This document shows, one piece after another, positions 1-13,579 of a stretch of 64,000 bases of DNA. The number at the start of each line of letters is the position of its first letter. The stretch's first letter is position 1. Both the position numbers and the translations under genes were made by a program. Source of the stretch: Ephydatia muelleri (lineage: Eukaryota; Porifera; Demospongiae; Spongillida; Spongillidae). The notes under the pieces are model-generated. The model saw only the letters and a list, made by a program, of their open reading frames with translations, was not told the origin of the DNA and did not search any database. Location: positions 9,680,375 through 9,744,374 of the forward strand of contig JABACO010000008.1 of assembly GCA_013339895.1 (NCBI GenBank), read 5' to 3'.

Positions 1-967
1 TATGATATTAATATACATGTGACACACAAGCATATAGCAAGCAATGCATTTGCTTTTGATGGGGATTGGGGTTACCTCCAGTAGTATAAGGCACTCCAGT
101 GGACCAGCTGCTTTAATTCATGATGATGTAATTAACAGAAGTAAATGGGAGGGGAGGAGTTGACAGAAGTAAATGGGAGGGGAGGAGTTGACACACGTTT
201 ACCATGTCAGAATACTTGAAAGTACTCCTAAGTTTTTAAAGAAAATAAATTGTTATTTTGCCTCCTAAGGGGCACGTTCACTTCCAGTGTGTGATTCTGG
301 GAGTTGGACCAGCTGATTTGATTTTCAAGTTGATGATGACGTAATCTGCAGTTCATGGATTCGATAACAAATGTCTTGCGCAAAGGTACCTTCTGCTGGT
401 TGAATTCACTATCTTTCCTCATTGAAGGTGCATGCATTACTATGACTCACGCATCTCTGTGCAGGTTGAAAAGAGGGTTCATTTTCACATTCATTATGTT
501 TCTGTGAGCGTCATTGAACCTTAAGTGAGCTTGTTTATGTGAGCTTGTTTATGTGAGCTTATTTAGGGTATGGCTTAACCAGAATGCACCGAAATGGAAG
601 GGAAGGGTTTAGAACCAACAAGCACTACCTTGCAGGTCATATTTGAATATGCAGTAGCTTACTTGTTAGTATCAGATTAGTTCAGTGGAGAATGGAGTAA
701 AAACAACGAATAATCCCTGTATGTATTCAGCTTATACATTTGCCAAGCTAGCTAACTGTAAGAAGCTTGCTCATTGCACTTCACTATTTTTCACTATTTC
801 AACCAACCCCTAGTCCTCACTTTATACACCACTGACCCAAAAATCCTGACATCACTTCTAAAATAGAATGGCTCGTTTAATTACAATTTTTGACTTTTTA
901 TAAACTGATACACACAGAACATCATTGATCTGGTCTACGGCAATGATACAGCACATGTCTCTATGAG

Positions 968-1263
968 TTAATACTTGGCATTCAGCTCATTGGCTAGTGT
1001 CACTTCTCCAACACCTGGTGAGCATAAAGCATTGATCAGTGTCTTCCATGTGTATGAACTAGTCCCCAGACTCCTCCATTTAGCAAACACCTGCTCAAAT
1101 GACAGTATGCACTGGTCTGGTCTCCCAGTATTCTGAGCCTGTATCTCATCCAGTGTCCCATTTGGAAGCTTCAGCTGAACTCCAACTAATCTCCACTTTG
1201 CAGGGATTACTGCAGCAACTTCATTCATGAGGTCACCAAGATTAGGGGTATGGTCATCCACTT
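968..1263 (-). CDS. Death-domain exon, copy A
   Basis: About 98 residues with the death-fold pattern: AVIPAKWRLVGVQLKLP, then LDEIQAQN, then SFEQVFAKWRSL, then YTWKTLINAL and a final LANEL helix. The acceptor at 1,264-1,265 (TTGTACCAG) restores the reading frame from the phase-1 ROC donor. The reading frame stops at 968 with Lys-Tyr-stop. Copy B instead carries a strong donor (GTAAGT) at this point, so a further exon cannot be excluded. Confidence 0.8.
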
Positions 1264-4200
1264 CTGGTACAAGGGAATACCAGACAGTCACATCACAATA
1301 CTAAGGCAAATAAATTCAAGACATTCACATATAGTAAAATAATTAAAATTACTTAATGGACAGCACAACTGAAAGTGAGATCATTGATGCAAGTAAGGTT
1401 AGGGATATATTTGAAGTAAAACTATTACCATTGTCATTTGTACCTCAATCCATGATCTGTTTATAATGCAAAAAAATTACTGTATCAATTGTAATCACAG
1501 ATGAAATGTTCTACAATTATCGTGATTTTGAACCAAACATACAGAACTCCAAAATGAGGGTATTTTGAAATGAGTCCAGATACAAGTTTACATCTTTAGG
1601 CACAGAATAGTAAATTGTTCAGTATTTATACAGATGAATGGCAGTGTTACAATTCTAGCACACAATGATGCACAATTTAGTGCAAAATATGCATGCATGC
1701 ATGCATTTATGAACTGATATGTACAACATGAATGTTATCGAACAGTTGCGGTTAGTTTATCTACTCCAACAGCACAATTAGGTAATGATGTAAACTAAAA
1801 AGGTTACCAGCTTGTTTGTTTTCCTGTAACCAAAGCTCAGCATTGGCACCGACCTCTGAGAGGGGAAATGCTTTTAACTCATCTTTGAAGCATACCACCA
1901 TTTTGTGTTTCAAGGACTCTTCTGTACAAATAGCCAAATGCGTATCTTCAAAGAGCTTGCAAGGACATAAAAAGGCAATCTGTACTCCCTCCTTACAGGC
2001 ATCAACAAGACATCGTTTGATTTTTGGACACACCTCACTTAAAAAGGCAGCATGACCATCGAGGTGGATTTCAATGTAGGATGCATTATCAATCAGAGTG
2101 ACATTGCAGCTCTTATTAAAGCTCATCTTGATGCAGTTTGAATATACACATAGCAATTTGTTTCGTTTTTTTGCAAGTGTCCACTTCTTAGATGACAGAA
2201 GAGACGTTATGATGAAATTGAATGATCCACACTTAAACCAACCTTTCTCCTGGCACAATGCCATTGGAGCAATGGGATCTGAACACTGAGATAGAATATC
2301 TTGTACTCCTTGTGGATCTAAAGTGTTTAGCAGAGATGGCATAAAATATTCATCACCATTTTCACATTTGCTGGCAATTCCAAGGTGCATCATCAAGCCA
2401 ATCAAATCCTTTGGCTCAATAATTCCTTTACTGTATACCTTTGGAGACTCAATACGCAGGTATTCTAAAAGCTTTTCTGAAATAATTCCTTCATGGTTAG
2501 CTCTGACCAGCATGCCATTAAAGTGACATTTTCTGTCAAATGCAACAAATTTAACAATCTCAGAAATAATGTCAAGGATGCACTGTGGATTGGTGAAGAC
2601 CACATTGGGAAGGATGGAGGGGTAGTACAGTATGACATTGAGGTCAGAGAAGAACTGAAGGGCTGCCTTAGTGTCATCCACCATGTGCAGTCTGATGGCC
2701 ACCTGGGTACATTCCTGAAGGCCTAGAACTACAGCATTTGTTTTCTTGGATAGTGCCTGAATCTCTTGATGAAAGACCAACCATCGTAGAGGGATATTTT
2801 TTGGATCCAAGAAATGTTTGATTGATCCGATGGCTTGGCAAAGCTCATTAGTAAGTTTCCTATCATCCTCACTGGGATCCCTCACATTTAATGGGTAGAT
2901 GAGCTCACTTCCATCAGCTTTGAAGTACATCAGGTGATCCTCCAGTGATGGTATGAGGAGCTCAAGTAGTTTCTCATTTTTATCATCCCTTGTCTCACCA
3001 TGACATTGGTCCTCTAGGTCTCGATGTGTACCAACTATTAGGAGCTTTGAGACTCCTTCTTGGTCTACTGTCTGTGTAGCCTGTGCACAATGCTGGAGGA
3101 TCTCCTTATTGGTCAGTAAAGAAGGGGTTGAGTAAATACAAGTACCTCCTTCATCATAGTACTTAACAGTAGGGTGGTCACTGAGCTTGTCACACAGCCT
3201 GAGGACAAAGATGTTAAGATTGGTGTTTTTCATAAATGCAGGCAGGAGTTGATGGAACTGTGGCTGTCCTCCTGAGTCAATAAAGTATATCCAGTCTACA
3301 TCAAGAATAGGAGCTGCATCTTTGGTACTGGCTATATATGGTACCAGTTGTTCCTCCACTTTTAGAAGCTCAGGAGGATCATCAGAATTGTTTACTTGCT
3401 GCAGTTTAGGCTTTTCTGCTTCAGTTAATAAGTGTGGCTTATCAACGTTTGAAGAGTCCACATATTCATCACCGTACATATGAAGCCCCACATTTGCATT
3501 GTTCAGAGTACTCTGAATATCAACTGAAGCTTCTCGTGAAGCCCTATTGAAATGGGAACATGAAAGGGGATCAGTTCTTCGTTCAGCATTCTTTGATCTT
3601 GTTGCTGTATTTACAGTGTATGCCAGCCGTTCATACAGCTCTTGATCGGTTACATTTTTCAGTGAAGAATTACTTCTCAGCGCTGTTTGAATCACCTGCA
3701 CTGGCTTCTCCATCACTGGTGTACTGTGCCTAACCTCTGGTGGTGCTTGATTCAATAGTAAATGAAAGAGGTGTGTTTTTCCAACACCAGCTGCTCCAAT
3801 GATTAAAATCTTCATAACTTTAGCCGAAACAGAGCCGTCTTTGAGGGCATCTTTGTACCTTTGGTGTGCAGCTCTTGGATCCTCCTGGATGGTTGTGGCT
3901 GTCTCTATTACATAAATTATAAACTCATCACATGGGCACCAACATAACTCAACTGACCCATGTTAACAAAAACGATGTCTCCATTCCATTTCTGAAATGT
4001 ACACCAGTCAGGCTATTGTAAGAGATTGCAATACACTAATCCATTAAGCTCACAACATGGACTCACAAGCATTGGCCCAAGATTATTCTGAACAGCCGGG
4101 TGATTCTACAAATAACAGTGGTGGCATTTAATACAAAATCATTGTAAGGAATCATTAAGATAGCAGGTTGTTTCCACAGCACATCCAATCTGCCAATAGT

Positions 4201-6223
4201 ACACAGGTATCTGCACACCATTCTTACCCATTGTAAATGTACTCCATCGCGAGTTTGAGGGATCCACCTTCGTGTTCGCTCATCCCTATTGATTGTACTC
4301 TCAGAAGGGAGACCCTACGGGGACACAACACAAAGGACCTGAATTATGTATGGACCAACAAAATTAGAGTCTCACAAAATGAATGTTCTTGGGTACAATA
4401 CCCATTCTTTGACTAAGGTACTGGATTGCTGGTTCATTCTTCGAAGTGGTTGCAAGATCAAGCGGTGTTTGGCCAGATTTATCACAGATGAACAAGTCAC
4501 ATCCAAATTTCTCTACCAGGTACTTCACCATGGCTAGATTCGCATTCTTAAAACAAGCTTGATGTAATGGTGATCTACCCCATCCACCTGGACATCCTGG
4601 GCTGCACTTCCTTTCTTCAATCAGGTACATCAGGATGTCTAGGCTACCTGAGGATGCTGCCACATTGAGTGGAGTATTTCCATGATCATCCTTCCCTGAG
4701 GGGTCGCATCCATGCTTCTCCACCAGATACTTCACCATGGCTAGATTCCCATTCTCCTGACAAGCATGATGTAATGGTGATCTGCCCCATTGACCTGGAC
4801 ATCCTAGACTGCACTTCCGTTCTTCAATCAGGTACATCAGGATGTCTAGGCTACCGGACAATGCTGCCACATGGAGTGGAGTGTCTCCATCGTCATCTTT
4901 CCCAGAGGGGTCACATCCATGCTTTTCCACTAGGTACTTCACCATGGCTAGATTCCCATTCTTACCACAAGCATTATGTAATGGTGATCTGCCCCATCGA
5001 CCTGGAAATCCTGGACTGCACTTCCTTTCTTCAATCAGGTACAACAGGATGTCTAGGCTACCTGAGAATGCTGCCACATTAAGTGGAGTGTCCCCATCAT
5101 CATCCTTCCCAGAGGGGTCACATCCATGCTTCTCTACCAGGTACTTCACCATGGCTAGATTCCCATTCTTTTCACAAGCATGATGTAATGGTGATGCACC
5201 CAATTGACCTCGACATCCTGGACTGCACTTCCTTTCTTCAATCAGGTACATCAGGATGTCTAGGCTACCTGAGAATGCTGCCACATTAAGTGGAGTGTCT
5301 CCATCATCATCCTTCCCAGAGGGGTCACATCCATGCTTCTCCACCAGGTACTTCACCATGGCTAGATTCCCATTCTCCTCACAAGCATTATGTAATGGTG
5401 ATCTACCCCATCGACCAGGACATCCTGGACTGCACTTCCTTTCTTCAATCAGGTACATCAGGATGTCTAGGCTACCTGAGAATGCTGCCACATTAAGTGG
5501 AATGTTTCCTTTGTCATCCTTCCCTAAGGGGTCACATCCATGCTTCTCCACCAGGTACTTTACCATGGCTAGATTCCCATTCTTACCACAAGCATTATGT
5601 AATGGTGATCTGCCCCATTCACCTGGACATCCTGGACTGCACTTCCTTTCTTCAATCAGGTACATCAGGATGTCTAGGCTACCTGAGGATGCTGCCACAT
5701 TGAGTGGAGTGTCTCCATCATCATCCTTCCCTAAGGGGTCACATCCATGCTTCTCCACCAGGCACTTCACCATGGCTAGATTCCCACTCTTCTCACAAGC
5801 CTGATGTAATGGTGATCTACCCCATTTACCAGGACAAACTGGACTGCACTGCCATTCTTCAATCAGGTACTTAATGATCTCTATGTTTCCTGAGGATGCA
5901 GCTACATGAATAGGAGTATTTCGTTGTTCATCCATCCCAAATGGGTCGCATTCATGAACCTCCACCAAGTATATTACTAGGGCTATATTTCCATTCCGTT
6001 CACAGGCATGATGTAATGGTGATCTACCCCATTGACCTGGACATTCTGGACTGCACTTTCTTTCTTCAATCAGGTACATTAATATTTCTAGACTTCCAGA
6101 GGCTGCAGCCACATGGAGTGAAGTATTTCCTTCTTCATTCTTTGCAGAAGGGTCACATCTGTGAATCTCTACCAGATTTTTTACCGTGGCTAGGTCGTTT
6201 TCAACACAAGCTTGATTCAGCCG
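968..6223 (-). CDS. Ankyrin-ROC GTPase-death domain protein, copy A
   Basis: Multi-exon gene read right to left. Exons: 4,376-6,223 (ankyrin), 4,228-4,314, 4,067-4,105, 3,958-3,991, 1,808-3,904 (ROC/COR-like), 968-1,263 (death domain). All junctions are GT/AG and all phases agree, giving about 1,466 residues with no internal stop. The introns are 61, 122, 75, 53 and 544 bp. Ankyrin repeats, then a ROC GTPase, then a C-terminal death domain is the DAPK1 arrangement without the kinase; such proteins are expected to be cytosolic and to recruit death-fold partners. The ankyrin exon opens with an acceptor (TTTCACACAG), so at least one 5' exon lies further right and was not found. The stop at 968 follows the death domain directly. 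Exon structure is identical in copy B. The sensing role is inference. Confidence 0.85.
1808..3904 (-). CDS. ROC-type GTPase exon, copy A
   Basis: 2,097 bp. Counting from the methionine at 3,815, the P-loop is GAAGVGKT (residues 7-14), the switch II motif is DSGGQ (180-184) and the base-recognition motif is THRD (263-266), typical of ROC/ROCO GTPases. An insert of about 160 residues separates P-loop and switch II. Residues 330-680 look like a COR-like extension by position, without a clear motif. That methionine is internal: the exon begins at 3,904 after a TAATAG acceptor and reads in frame through an upstream segment (QEDPRAAHQRYKDALKDG) into the P-loop. The donor is at 1,807 (GTAACC), phase 1. 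Confidence 0.85.
4376..6223 (-). CDS. Ankyrin-repeat exon, copy A (about 9 modules of 69 residues)
   Basis: 1,848 bp, phase 0 at both ends, 616 residues. It holds about nine 69-residue modules, each a pair of ankyrin repeats, so about 18 repeats. The alternating signatures are WGRSPLHNAC...GNLAMVKYLVEKHGCDP and TPLNVAAFSGSLDILMYLIEE. Cysteines are placed regularly in each module (ERKCSPGCPG, KHGCDP). The exon starts at an AG acceptor at 6,224-6,225. It ends just before GTGAGA (4,375), so the short tail after that point is intronic. Modules vary more in sequence than in copy B. Confidence 0.85.
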
Positions 6224-6712
6224 CTGTGTGAAACAATATTTTTACAAATGTTTGTGTCAAAGATTGCTACCAATTTTGATTTAATAGTATTTCATTGTCA
6301 AGTTATTGTGATTATCGATTGAATTGATTTGCGATCTTTGCATGAGATCTATATGTATTATGCTTAGTGTATCAATTCTTCACGTATACTCTGTATGCAT
6401 TGCATGCGGTTAGGATATACGTTCGGTCATGGCAGTGACAGCGGTGAGTGGTTAGGTAAAATGAAACATCAGTTCGATGGGACAATATTACTATTAACCC
6501 TTCCCTGTGAGTACAGGAAATGGGAACGTTAGATTCTGTAGCTGAAATGACACAAACCTTCATGGACATTTTGAGTACTCATGGTATCATGCTGTTGTTA
6601 GCGTAAATGTGCTATTTGCTTGACACCAAAACTAGAGGCGTGGAGTGCATGGTTGTCGAGCGCCTGGGGACATCAAGCATGCGCTATACGGAAGTATAAA
6701 ATGTCGATAAAT
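6224..6712. other. Spacer upstream of the copy A ankyrin exon
   Basis: Intron or 5' flank of the copy A gene. It matches 45,818-46,042 plus about 46,640-46,930 in unit B, so it is the empty site for the insertion found there. No convincing first coding exon was found. Confidence 0.5.
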
Positions 6713-7414
6713 GGGACAGTTTCCGCGAAAATAGCATCACTGATGTATTATAAAAGTGCATTGCAATACCTTCAGAACCGTTAATGCTGTCAGCATCCTA
6801 TTTTCAACACATCATACTACACCATTTCTCTGTGTGAAAATGTACTTTAGTGTCTTGCACAAGCACAGTTGCCGACGTTACGAGGTCCACGGGGTTCAAA
6901 ACGTCCACAACTTCAGGTATTAATCAATCGCATTAAATTCGGTGTATAGGTAGAGGGGTCTTGTAGCTATTGATGTGTTCCGTTCGTTAATTGTTACTTT
7001 ATCCGTTACGGAGATACAGCTAATACACATTTCCAGCTCGATTCGCACAATGATTCGTTCCACATAAATTTCGATAACATCTTTCTTCCGCCCATGCAAC
7101 TATTTTTGCCTCACCCAGGCAGTGAGTTTATGTGGGTAGAATAAGAGAAAAAGGAAGACGATCGTACCAAATTAACATATTCCAATCGTTGCAGTAATCT
7201 TGCGTCTTCCATGGCAGTATTTAACACGGCGCGCATAAGGCTATTTGCGACGCACTCGCATAATCCTCTATTCGTGTATAAGGCTTTCCAATATGCCATC
7301 CTCCTTGCTAAAATTATCGTCTTATTCCTGCATGCCTCGCCCACTCGGTAATGATTTCGGGTTGTTATTTATACATGTGTGTGATATACATAATAAACCT
7401 GTCTGGTAATGATG

Positions 7415-7483
<69 letters not shown>

Positions 7484-10400
7484 TTGTGACTTGCACATGT
7501 ATTCTATTCCATTTATTAATCTACTGTTGTGCATTTTGTACAGGCCACTGATTTGAGTACCTACTTCTTATGCATTATCCTCTGTACAAGTATTCCTTTT
7601 GACTACACTTTATGCATGTTGAGTTCCCATATAACTGGTCCTTCGTACTTGACCTAGAACCGTCACTTGAGACTGTGCATAGGTACATGTAGCTACATGC
7701 ACTAAGAATTTGTCCTCTGTACATACAGCATATTCTGCATTGGATTGGTCCTTTGCACATGACCCATAGGATTGGTCCATAGATTGATCCGTTGCACACA
7801 TCGGATTGGTTATCTAAAGGTACAGATGTAGTGTACACTTGCCCAACACACTGGCAAAGAATAACACTATGTTCATCACAACATGCATAAGGCTTTAAGT
7901 TCCTATGCACTCTCATGGCTGTTTGAGAAGCTCGTGATAAAGCTTTCCTAGGCATAACTCTTGCTCAACTCATCATTCTTTATGTCTTTTCAACTAAGCT
8001 GTACCATTTGCTGTGACTTCAGTTTCTTTTTGCCCACATAGTGATCAGCTCACACAGAATACGCCTTGATGTTGGGTTCACACACCCTTATGCATGTGTA
8101 CCAGTATACCTTATGTAAATGAACCTTTACCATTCTTGAACACAACATACACACACATATACACACAAACAACACTTATGCACTGCTAAACAGGTGGCAA
8201 AACATGATAACACAGTCTAACAAAGATGGACACCCACATGCCTACTGTTTGTGAATGTTGAGTTCCTACATGCTTTGTCAAAAAGAATACTTCTACAGAC
8301 TGAGGATACGTGCAACAAAGATACGTGCGACAATACAGAGGAAAACACAGAGAGTACAGTGGCCGCCTTCACAAACATGCACAACAGCAGTTAACTACTC
8401 TAAGTGCATGTTGAGTTCCTCTACAACTGGTCCTTCGAACATGATATATAGCCCTCACTTGAGACTGTACATAGGTGCATGAAGCTACATGCAGTCCACA
8501 TAGGATTAGTCCTCTTTACGTGTATCATGAATTGGTCCTTTGTACATGCATCATGTTCCCATAGGATTGGTCCTTTGAACATGCATCTTGTCAGGAATAG
8601 TGCTCTAAAGGTACACATACAGTGTACACTGTATGCACATGGCATAGAATGGAACTATATTCACCACAACATGTGTAAGGCTCACATAATCTTTATTTAG
8701 CCAGTGCAGTAAACAAGCAAGTAATAAAGCTTTTATTCTTGCGCACAACACAAGCATAGTGCACCTACATAATATACATGTGGAAAAACGATAGCCCTCT
8801 TTAATGATGATCACACACACATTTCAGTCTCACTGAATGTGTTCTCTGCACATTACCCATTGAGTAGCTCCTGAGGCCACGAGACATGACTACACTGCAC
8901 ATATATACTTGTAGCAATGTGCACACTGTAGTGTCCTAGTCATTTTTACATACACATCATGTCCCTCTATAGGACTGTACTCTAAAACAGAGTACAAGTC
9001 GTGGTTAGCAAGCAAGAGGCTTTTGATCCTTACAGGTGGAGGCTGGAATAATGAACATTACACTTTAACTTGCTCTTTATGTCTGTGTAAACTTACCCTG
9101 CACTGACCTACCACAATCTGCACTGATAGGGTAGGCACAATAAAGTTCAGGCAGGACCTTTAAAAAAACCTACATGGTATACATTCTTTTTCATCCAGAA
9201 GAGGCAGCACAGCGTTGCTAGTTGTAAGCAGGGGATTAAATGAGCATACAAATACTTCTGGAAGGTATAGGAAATGTACTTTGTGCTTTATGTCAGAGGG
9301 CCTAGAACAGCAATCTGATGAGTATACATGACATGTACAGTGACTGTCCTTTAATTCTCTGAATTCAACTAGTGTGATATAAGACATGCAACATTGTGCT
9401 GATGGCCATGGAGAAGTAGGCCCTGTTCCAATGTTAAATACAGTGTGTATAGCAATGAAATTGCTGAACCTACTATCAATGCAGATTGTGGTAGGTCAGG
9501 GCTTATGGTAAGCTAACACAGACATACTGATGCAAGCTGGTAACAATATTCATTATACTGCTGGCAGACTCAAAAGAGAAAAAAGGCTGTAAGGTATTAT
9601 AGGTGAGATGAGCACTTTTACAGAGCTCTAGATGTGTGTACTAAGGAAAGAGAATACTTCTAGAGAGGACTACATACAACAATATAGAACAGAAGATACA
9701 TGTGACAATACAGAGGAAATACACAGAAAGTACCTAAAGCTTGGAAAATAAAATCAGTGGCCTGCACAAACATGCACAACAGAAATAGAATGCATGTAGG
9801 AACTCAACATGTACAAAGAGTGTGTCATCATTATAAGACAGTGTTATCGTGTTTTGCCACATGTAACAGTGCATATGTGTTGTGTGTGTATGTGTGTATG
9901 CAATTGTGTTCAAGAATGGTAAAGGTTCATTTACACAATGTGTACTGGTACACATGCATAAGGGTGTGTGAACCCATGCAGCATCAAGACGTATTCTGTG
10001 TGAGCTGACTATTGTGTGAGCAAAAAGTAGTACAGCTTAGTTGAAAACCTGGCATAAAGAGTTATGCCTAGGAAAGCTTTATCACGTGCTTCTCCACCGG
10101 CCATAGAAATATAATGTGAGTGCATAGGAACTTAAAGTTTTACGCATGTTGTGGTGTTATTGTTTGCCATGTGGATAGTGTGTTGGGCATGTGTACAATG
10201 TATGTGTACCTTTAGAGAACCAATCCTATGGAGTCATGATGTGTGCAACGGATCAATCATGGACCAATCCTATGGGTCATGTGCAAAGGACCAATCCAAT
10301 GGGAATATGCTGTATGTACAAAGGACCAACCCAATGGGGACACCAGAGGACCAAAGGAAAGGATACGTGCAACATTAAACAGAGAGTTGGTACATCAAAT

Positions 10401-11372
10401 CAGTGGCCTGTACAAGCATGCACAACAGCAGTTTAATGAATGGAATAGAATGCTGCGCATGTCACAATGTTTGTGAGTGTGTGTACCATCATTACCAGAC
10501 AGGTTTCATGTATGCCACATACATGTATAGCCATCTGTTATGTGCACTTGAGTGTGCCATTACGATGATGTACAGGTCCATGTATGCAACAATGCAAGCG
10601 TGTGCACAAGTGTGAGCCTGTGTGAGCGCACGCATGTTCATGCACTATGTGCGAGCTGAAAATTGTGTAAAGAAATAACAACCCGAAATCATTGCCGAGT
10701 GAGCGAGGCAGGAAAAAGACGAGAGTTTCTAGCAAGGAGGATGGCAAATTGGAAAGCTTTATACACGAATAGAGGGTTATGCGAGTGCGTAGCAAATAGC
10801 CTTACGCGCACCGTGTTGAAAACTGCACAAGATTACTGCAACCATTGGAATTCCTTGGGTCCGTGATTTGGTACAATCGTCTTGCAAAGTGAGAAGTCCT
10901 CTTCCTTTTTCTCTTAATCTACCCACATAAACTCACTGCCTGGGTGAGGCAAAATAATTTCAAACGGCTTGCCGAGAGGCTAGCTTAGTTTAAGGTGGAG
11001 AATGGGCGGAACAAAGAAGTTATCGAAACTTATTGTGGATTGGGACGCAGCAATAATTGTGCGAATCGAGCTGGAAATGTACTTTATCTTTGCGCAGCTG
11101 TATCTCCGTAACGGATAAACGAACAGAACACATCAATAGCGACAGGACCCCTCTACCTATACACCGAATTTGATGCGATTTGAACGCTCCTACAGTGTAC
11201 CTGAAGTTGTTGAGTTTTTGAACCCCACGGGATATCGGACCTCGTAACGTCGGCACTGTGCTGAGAAAGACCCGAAGTATATTTTCACACAGAGAAAATG
11301 GTGTAGTGTGACGTGTGGAAAATAGAAAGCTGACAACGTTAACCGTTCGGAAGTTATAGCGAACCACCTGTG
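6713..11372. mobile_element. Giant foldback element, copy A
   Basis: About 4.7 kb of long inverted repeat. The left arm begins GGGACAGTTTCCGCGAAAAT at 6,713, and its contents return in inverted order on the right (for example 7,730-7,800 against 10,240-10,340; 9,080-9,120 against 9,475-9,525). The centre is near 9,300. The arms carry repeated CCAATCCTATGGGTCATG-type motifs. No transposase was found, so it is non-autonomous. The right terminus is missing here by comparison with copy B. Confidence 0.75.
7416..7479. repeat. (AC)n microsatellite
   Basis: About 32 uninterrupted AC units inside the left arm of the foldback element. The HTHT/VCVC open frames across it are artefacts. Confidence 0.95.
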
Positions 11373-12031
11373 CCGTTTCTATGTGTACTTGTGCATGCAG
11401 ACGTACTTTAATCTGCTAGAATAATCCACCACTAGAGCCCTCCATTCTCACCTGAGAACAGAGATTTGCTTCCATTTCATTACAAGATATCTCGTGTGGG
11501 TGTGTCACGTTGTGAAGGAGCTAAATTCATGCCGCCCCTCTTTGATTCATTGCGCGCGCATCCAAAGCAGTTGGGATACTAGTACTAAGATAATGATCTC
11601 TGGTACTATGTCCTTTCGAAGGGGGTGCGTTTAAATAAATACCACTAATCAGCGTCATTATGGCTGCTGTTAGCGCTAGATATACATGTATGCGTTACTA
11701 CCCTAGCTACATATAGCTCTTGATGGGCGGACCTTGATGCGGACATAGAATATATATGTGGATCACCGTCGTTAAATAACACAATTTGGCTAGCTATGTG
11801 GGCAGGTTCAAAAGTGACAGATTTATAACACGTGGGTTATGCTGACCTGGCTATCAATTTGCTGCCCCTAAATCAAAGCTGCAAGTACACACCTGGTTTG
11901 AATCTTTCTGTCTCTGCAGACAATTCAATAAGGGAAATAAACAACATACACCAAAACAATATAAGCGATAAAATTCTCATTGACAACACACATACACATG
12001 GCAATATACAGACTCACACACACACACACAC
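11373..12031. other. Unannotated spacer
   Basis: The part near 11,390-11,520 matches 52,550-52,670 in unit B. No coding signature was recognised. Confidence 0.4.
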
Positions 12032-12540
12032 CTGCATGTCTAGTACAGCTTTCTCAATGGTGGCTATCTGAGGGGCATCCAGCATGAGGCTGCCACAATC
12101 CACTGGCTCCAATCCAGCTGCTTCAAGAACTCCCTGACCGATGACCAGCTTTCAGCAAAGATGGAGACAATCATTTGCTCCTTATATGGCATCAAGTGCA
12201 TCTATGGATACACACAATGTGTGTGTATGTGTGGTGTAGCTATGCAAACTTGTGTGTATGTGAGAAATCTGCAGCTTGTATGCATGTGTGTGTCATGTAC
12301 ATGTATGCACATCTCCTTCATCCCACACACTAAACCATCTGGCTCTGGGAACAAGTCTGCCTCATAGTACATGTCATCTTTGGGGTTGGAATTCAGATAC
12401 TCAAACATCCATGGAAATCTATGGTGGGAGGAGCAACAAGTAACCATGGGCAACACAGCCTGGACACAAACTTGTCAAGCAGAGCAATGGCAGCTGGAGA
12501 GAAGCACCAGTTGGAATTGAACTTGTGTGTGTATCTTGGC
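12032..12540 (-). pseudogene. XRN1: XRN1-like central exons, unit A (minus)
   Basis: Three consecutive exons of a 5'-3' exoribonuclease 1 relative. About 12,459-12,525 reads SNWCFSPAAIALLDKFVSR (human XRN1: NEWMYSSAAEQLLAEYLER). 12,336-12,418 reads FEYLNSNPKDDMYYEADLFP (human: SQEDVFYEDDIWPGENENG). 12,032-12,201 reads KEQMIVSIFAESWSSVREFL and then, in another frame, DCGSLMLDAPQIATIEKAV (human: SSCDLHILDAAIVEKIEEEV). The change of frame inside the last exon and the isolation from other XRN1 exons mark it as a relic. XRN1 degrades decapped mRNA in the cytoplasm. Confidence 0.75.
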
Positions 12541-12664
12541 AACTGTTGCTGTAAGCAACAGAGACCAGACCTTGCTCAAACACACAAGCACATCACCATG
12601 ACAACTGACCTCCTGGTCCTTTGCATACTTTCAGTGCAGTCCTAAACACAATACAAAGAAAAAT

Positions 12665-12935
12665 AGTAGCAGGACCACAGGTGACACAGGGATGCACACC
12701 TCAACAGACAGCTAGTAGCAGGACCACAGGTGACACAGGGATACACACCTCAACAGACAGCTACATGTAGTAGCAGGACCACAGGTTACACAAGGATGCA
12801 CACCTCAACACACAGCTAGTAGCAGGACCACAGGTGACACAAGGATGCACACCTCAACAGACAGCTAGTAGTAAGACCACAGATGACACAGGGATACACA
12901 CCTCAACAGACAGCTAGTAGCAGGATCATACCTCA
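12665..12935. repeat. 49-bp minisatellite
   Basis: About 5.5 copies of a 49-bp unit (core AGCAGGACCACAGGTGACAC). Two copies of the same unit occur at about 54,095-54,205 in unit B, so copy number changed after duplication. Confidence 0.9.
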
Positions 12936-13282
12936 AGTAGCAGGACAATCAAAAAGAATTGCACATATACTGTCAACAGTAAACCATGTATACACATAAG
13001 CACACTTGGCTTCATCGATGTATAGTACCACCACAACAAAATGTGGCTACATATCCATCCACTTGTAACACATGCTGAAAGTACCTTCTGTTTTGTTGGA
13101 TCCAGTTTGTCTTTAGAATTTGTTTTCGTGTACATACTGTTTTTCAAAGTGTCTGTTGAATATTAACTAACTTAGCACTACCTTATAGTGGTGATGCAAC
13201 AAAACCATCGGATGTGGGCAACAAATACAACAACAGTGCTACTTTAAAAGGGATAGTTGAAGTTCTTTGCTAGGGTATTACT

Positions 13283-13460
13283 TTACCATGTTCAATGTTA
13301 TGGGGATGGAGGCCTAATGTCAACTACTTCAATGGCCACACAGTTGTGGGCCCTATAGCTCAGGCTATCCATTACCATGTTCAATGTTATGGGGATGGAG
13401 GCCTAATGTCAACTACTTCAATGGCCACACAGTTGTGGGCCCTATAGCTCAGGCTATCCA
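13283..13460. repeat. 89-bp direct tandem duplication
   Basis: Two near-identical copies, starting at 13,283 and 13,372 (TTACCATGTTCAATGTTATG). Confidence 0.9.
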
Positions 13461-13579
13461 TTATTCATGCTCTGTTAAATGACTCCTAGCTATGGTTAGC
13501 ATGTTGCATGTTTTTTTTAAATGTATTGCAACTCTCCCTAGCTCAAGATAGTCGTCTCATTAGTAACGCTTTGTGTCCC

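Noticed and set aside
6372-6569. Short minus frame as the missing first exon of copy A
   Set aside because: The possible ATG and donor (ATGAAG then GTTTGT) are not conserved in unit B.
7575-7955. 126-codon minus frame and similar frames within the giant foldback
   Set aside because: The frames are not conserved between the two arms or between copies A and B, and the sequence is a degenerate repeat.
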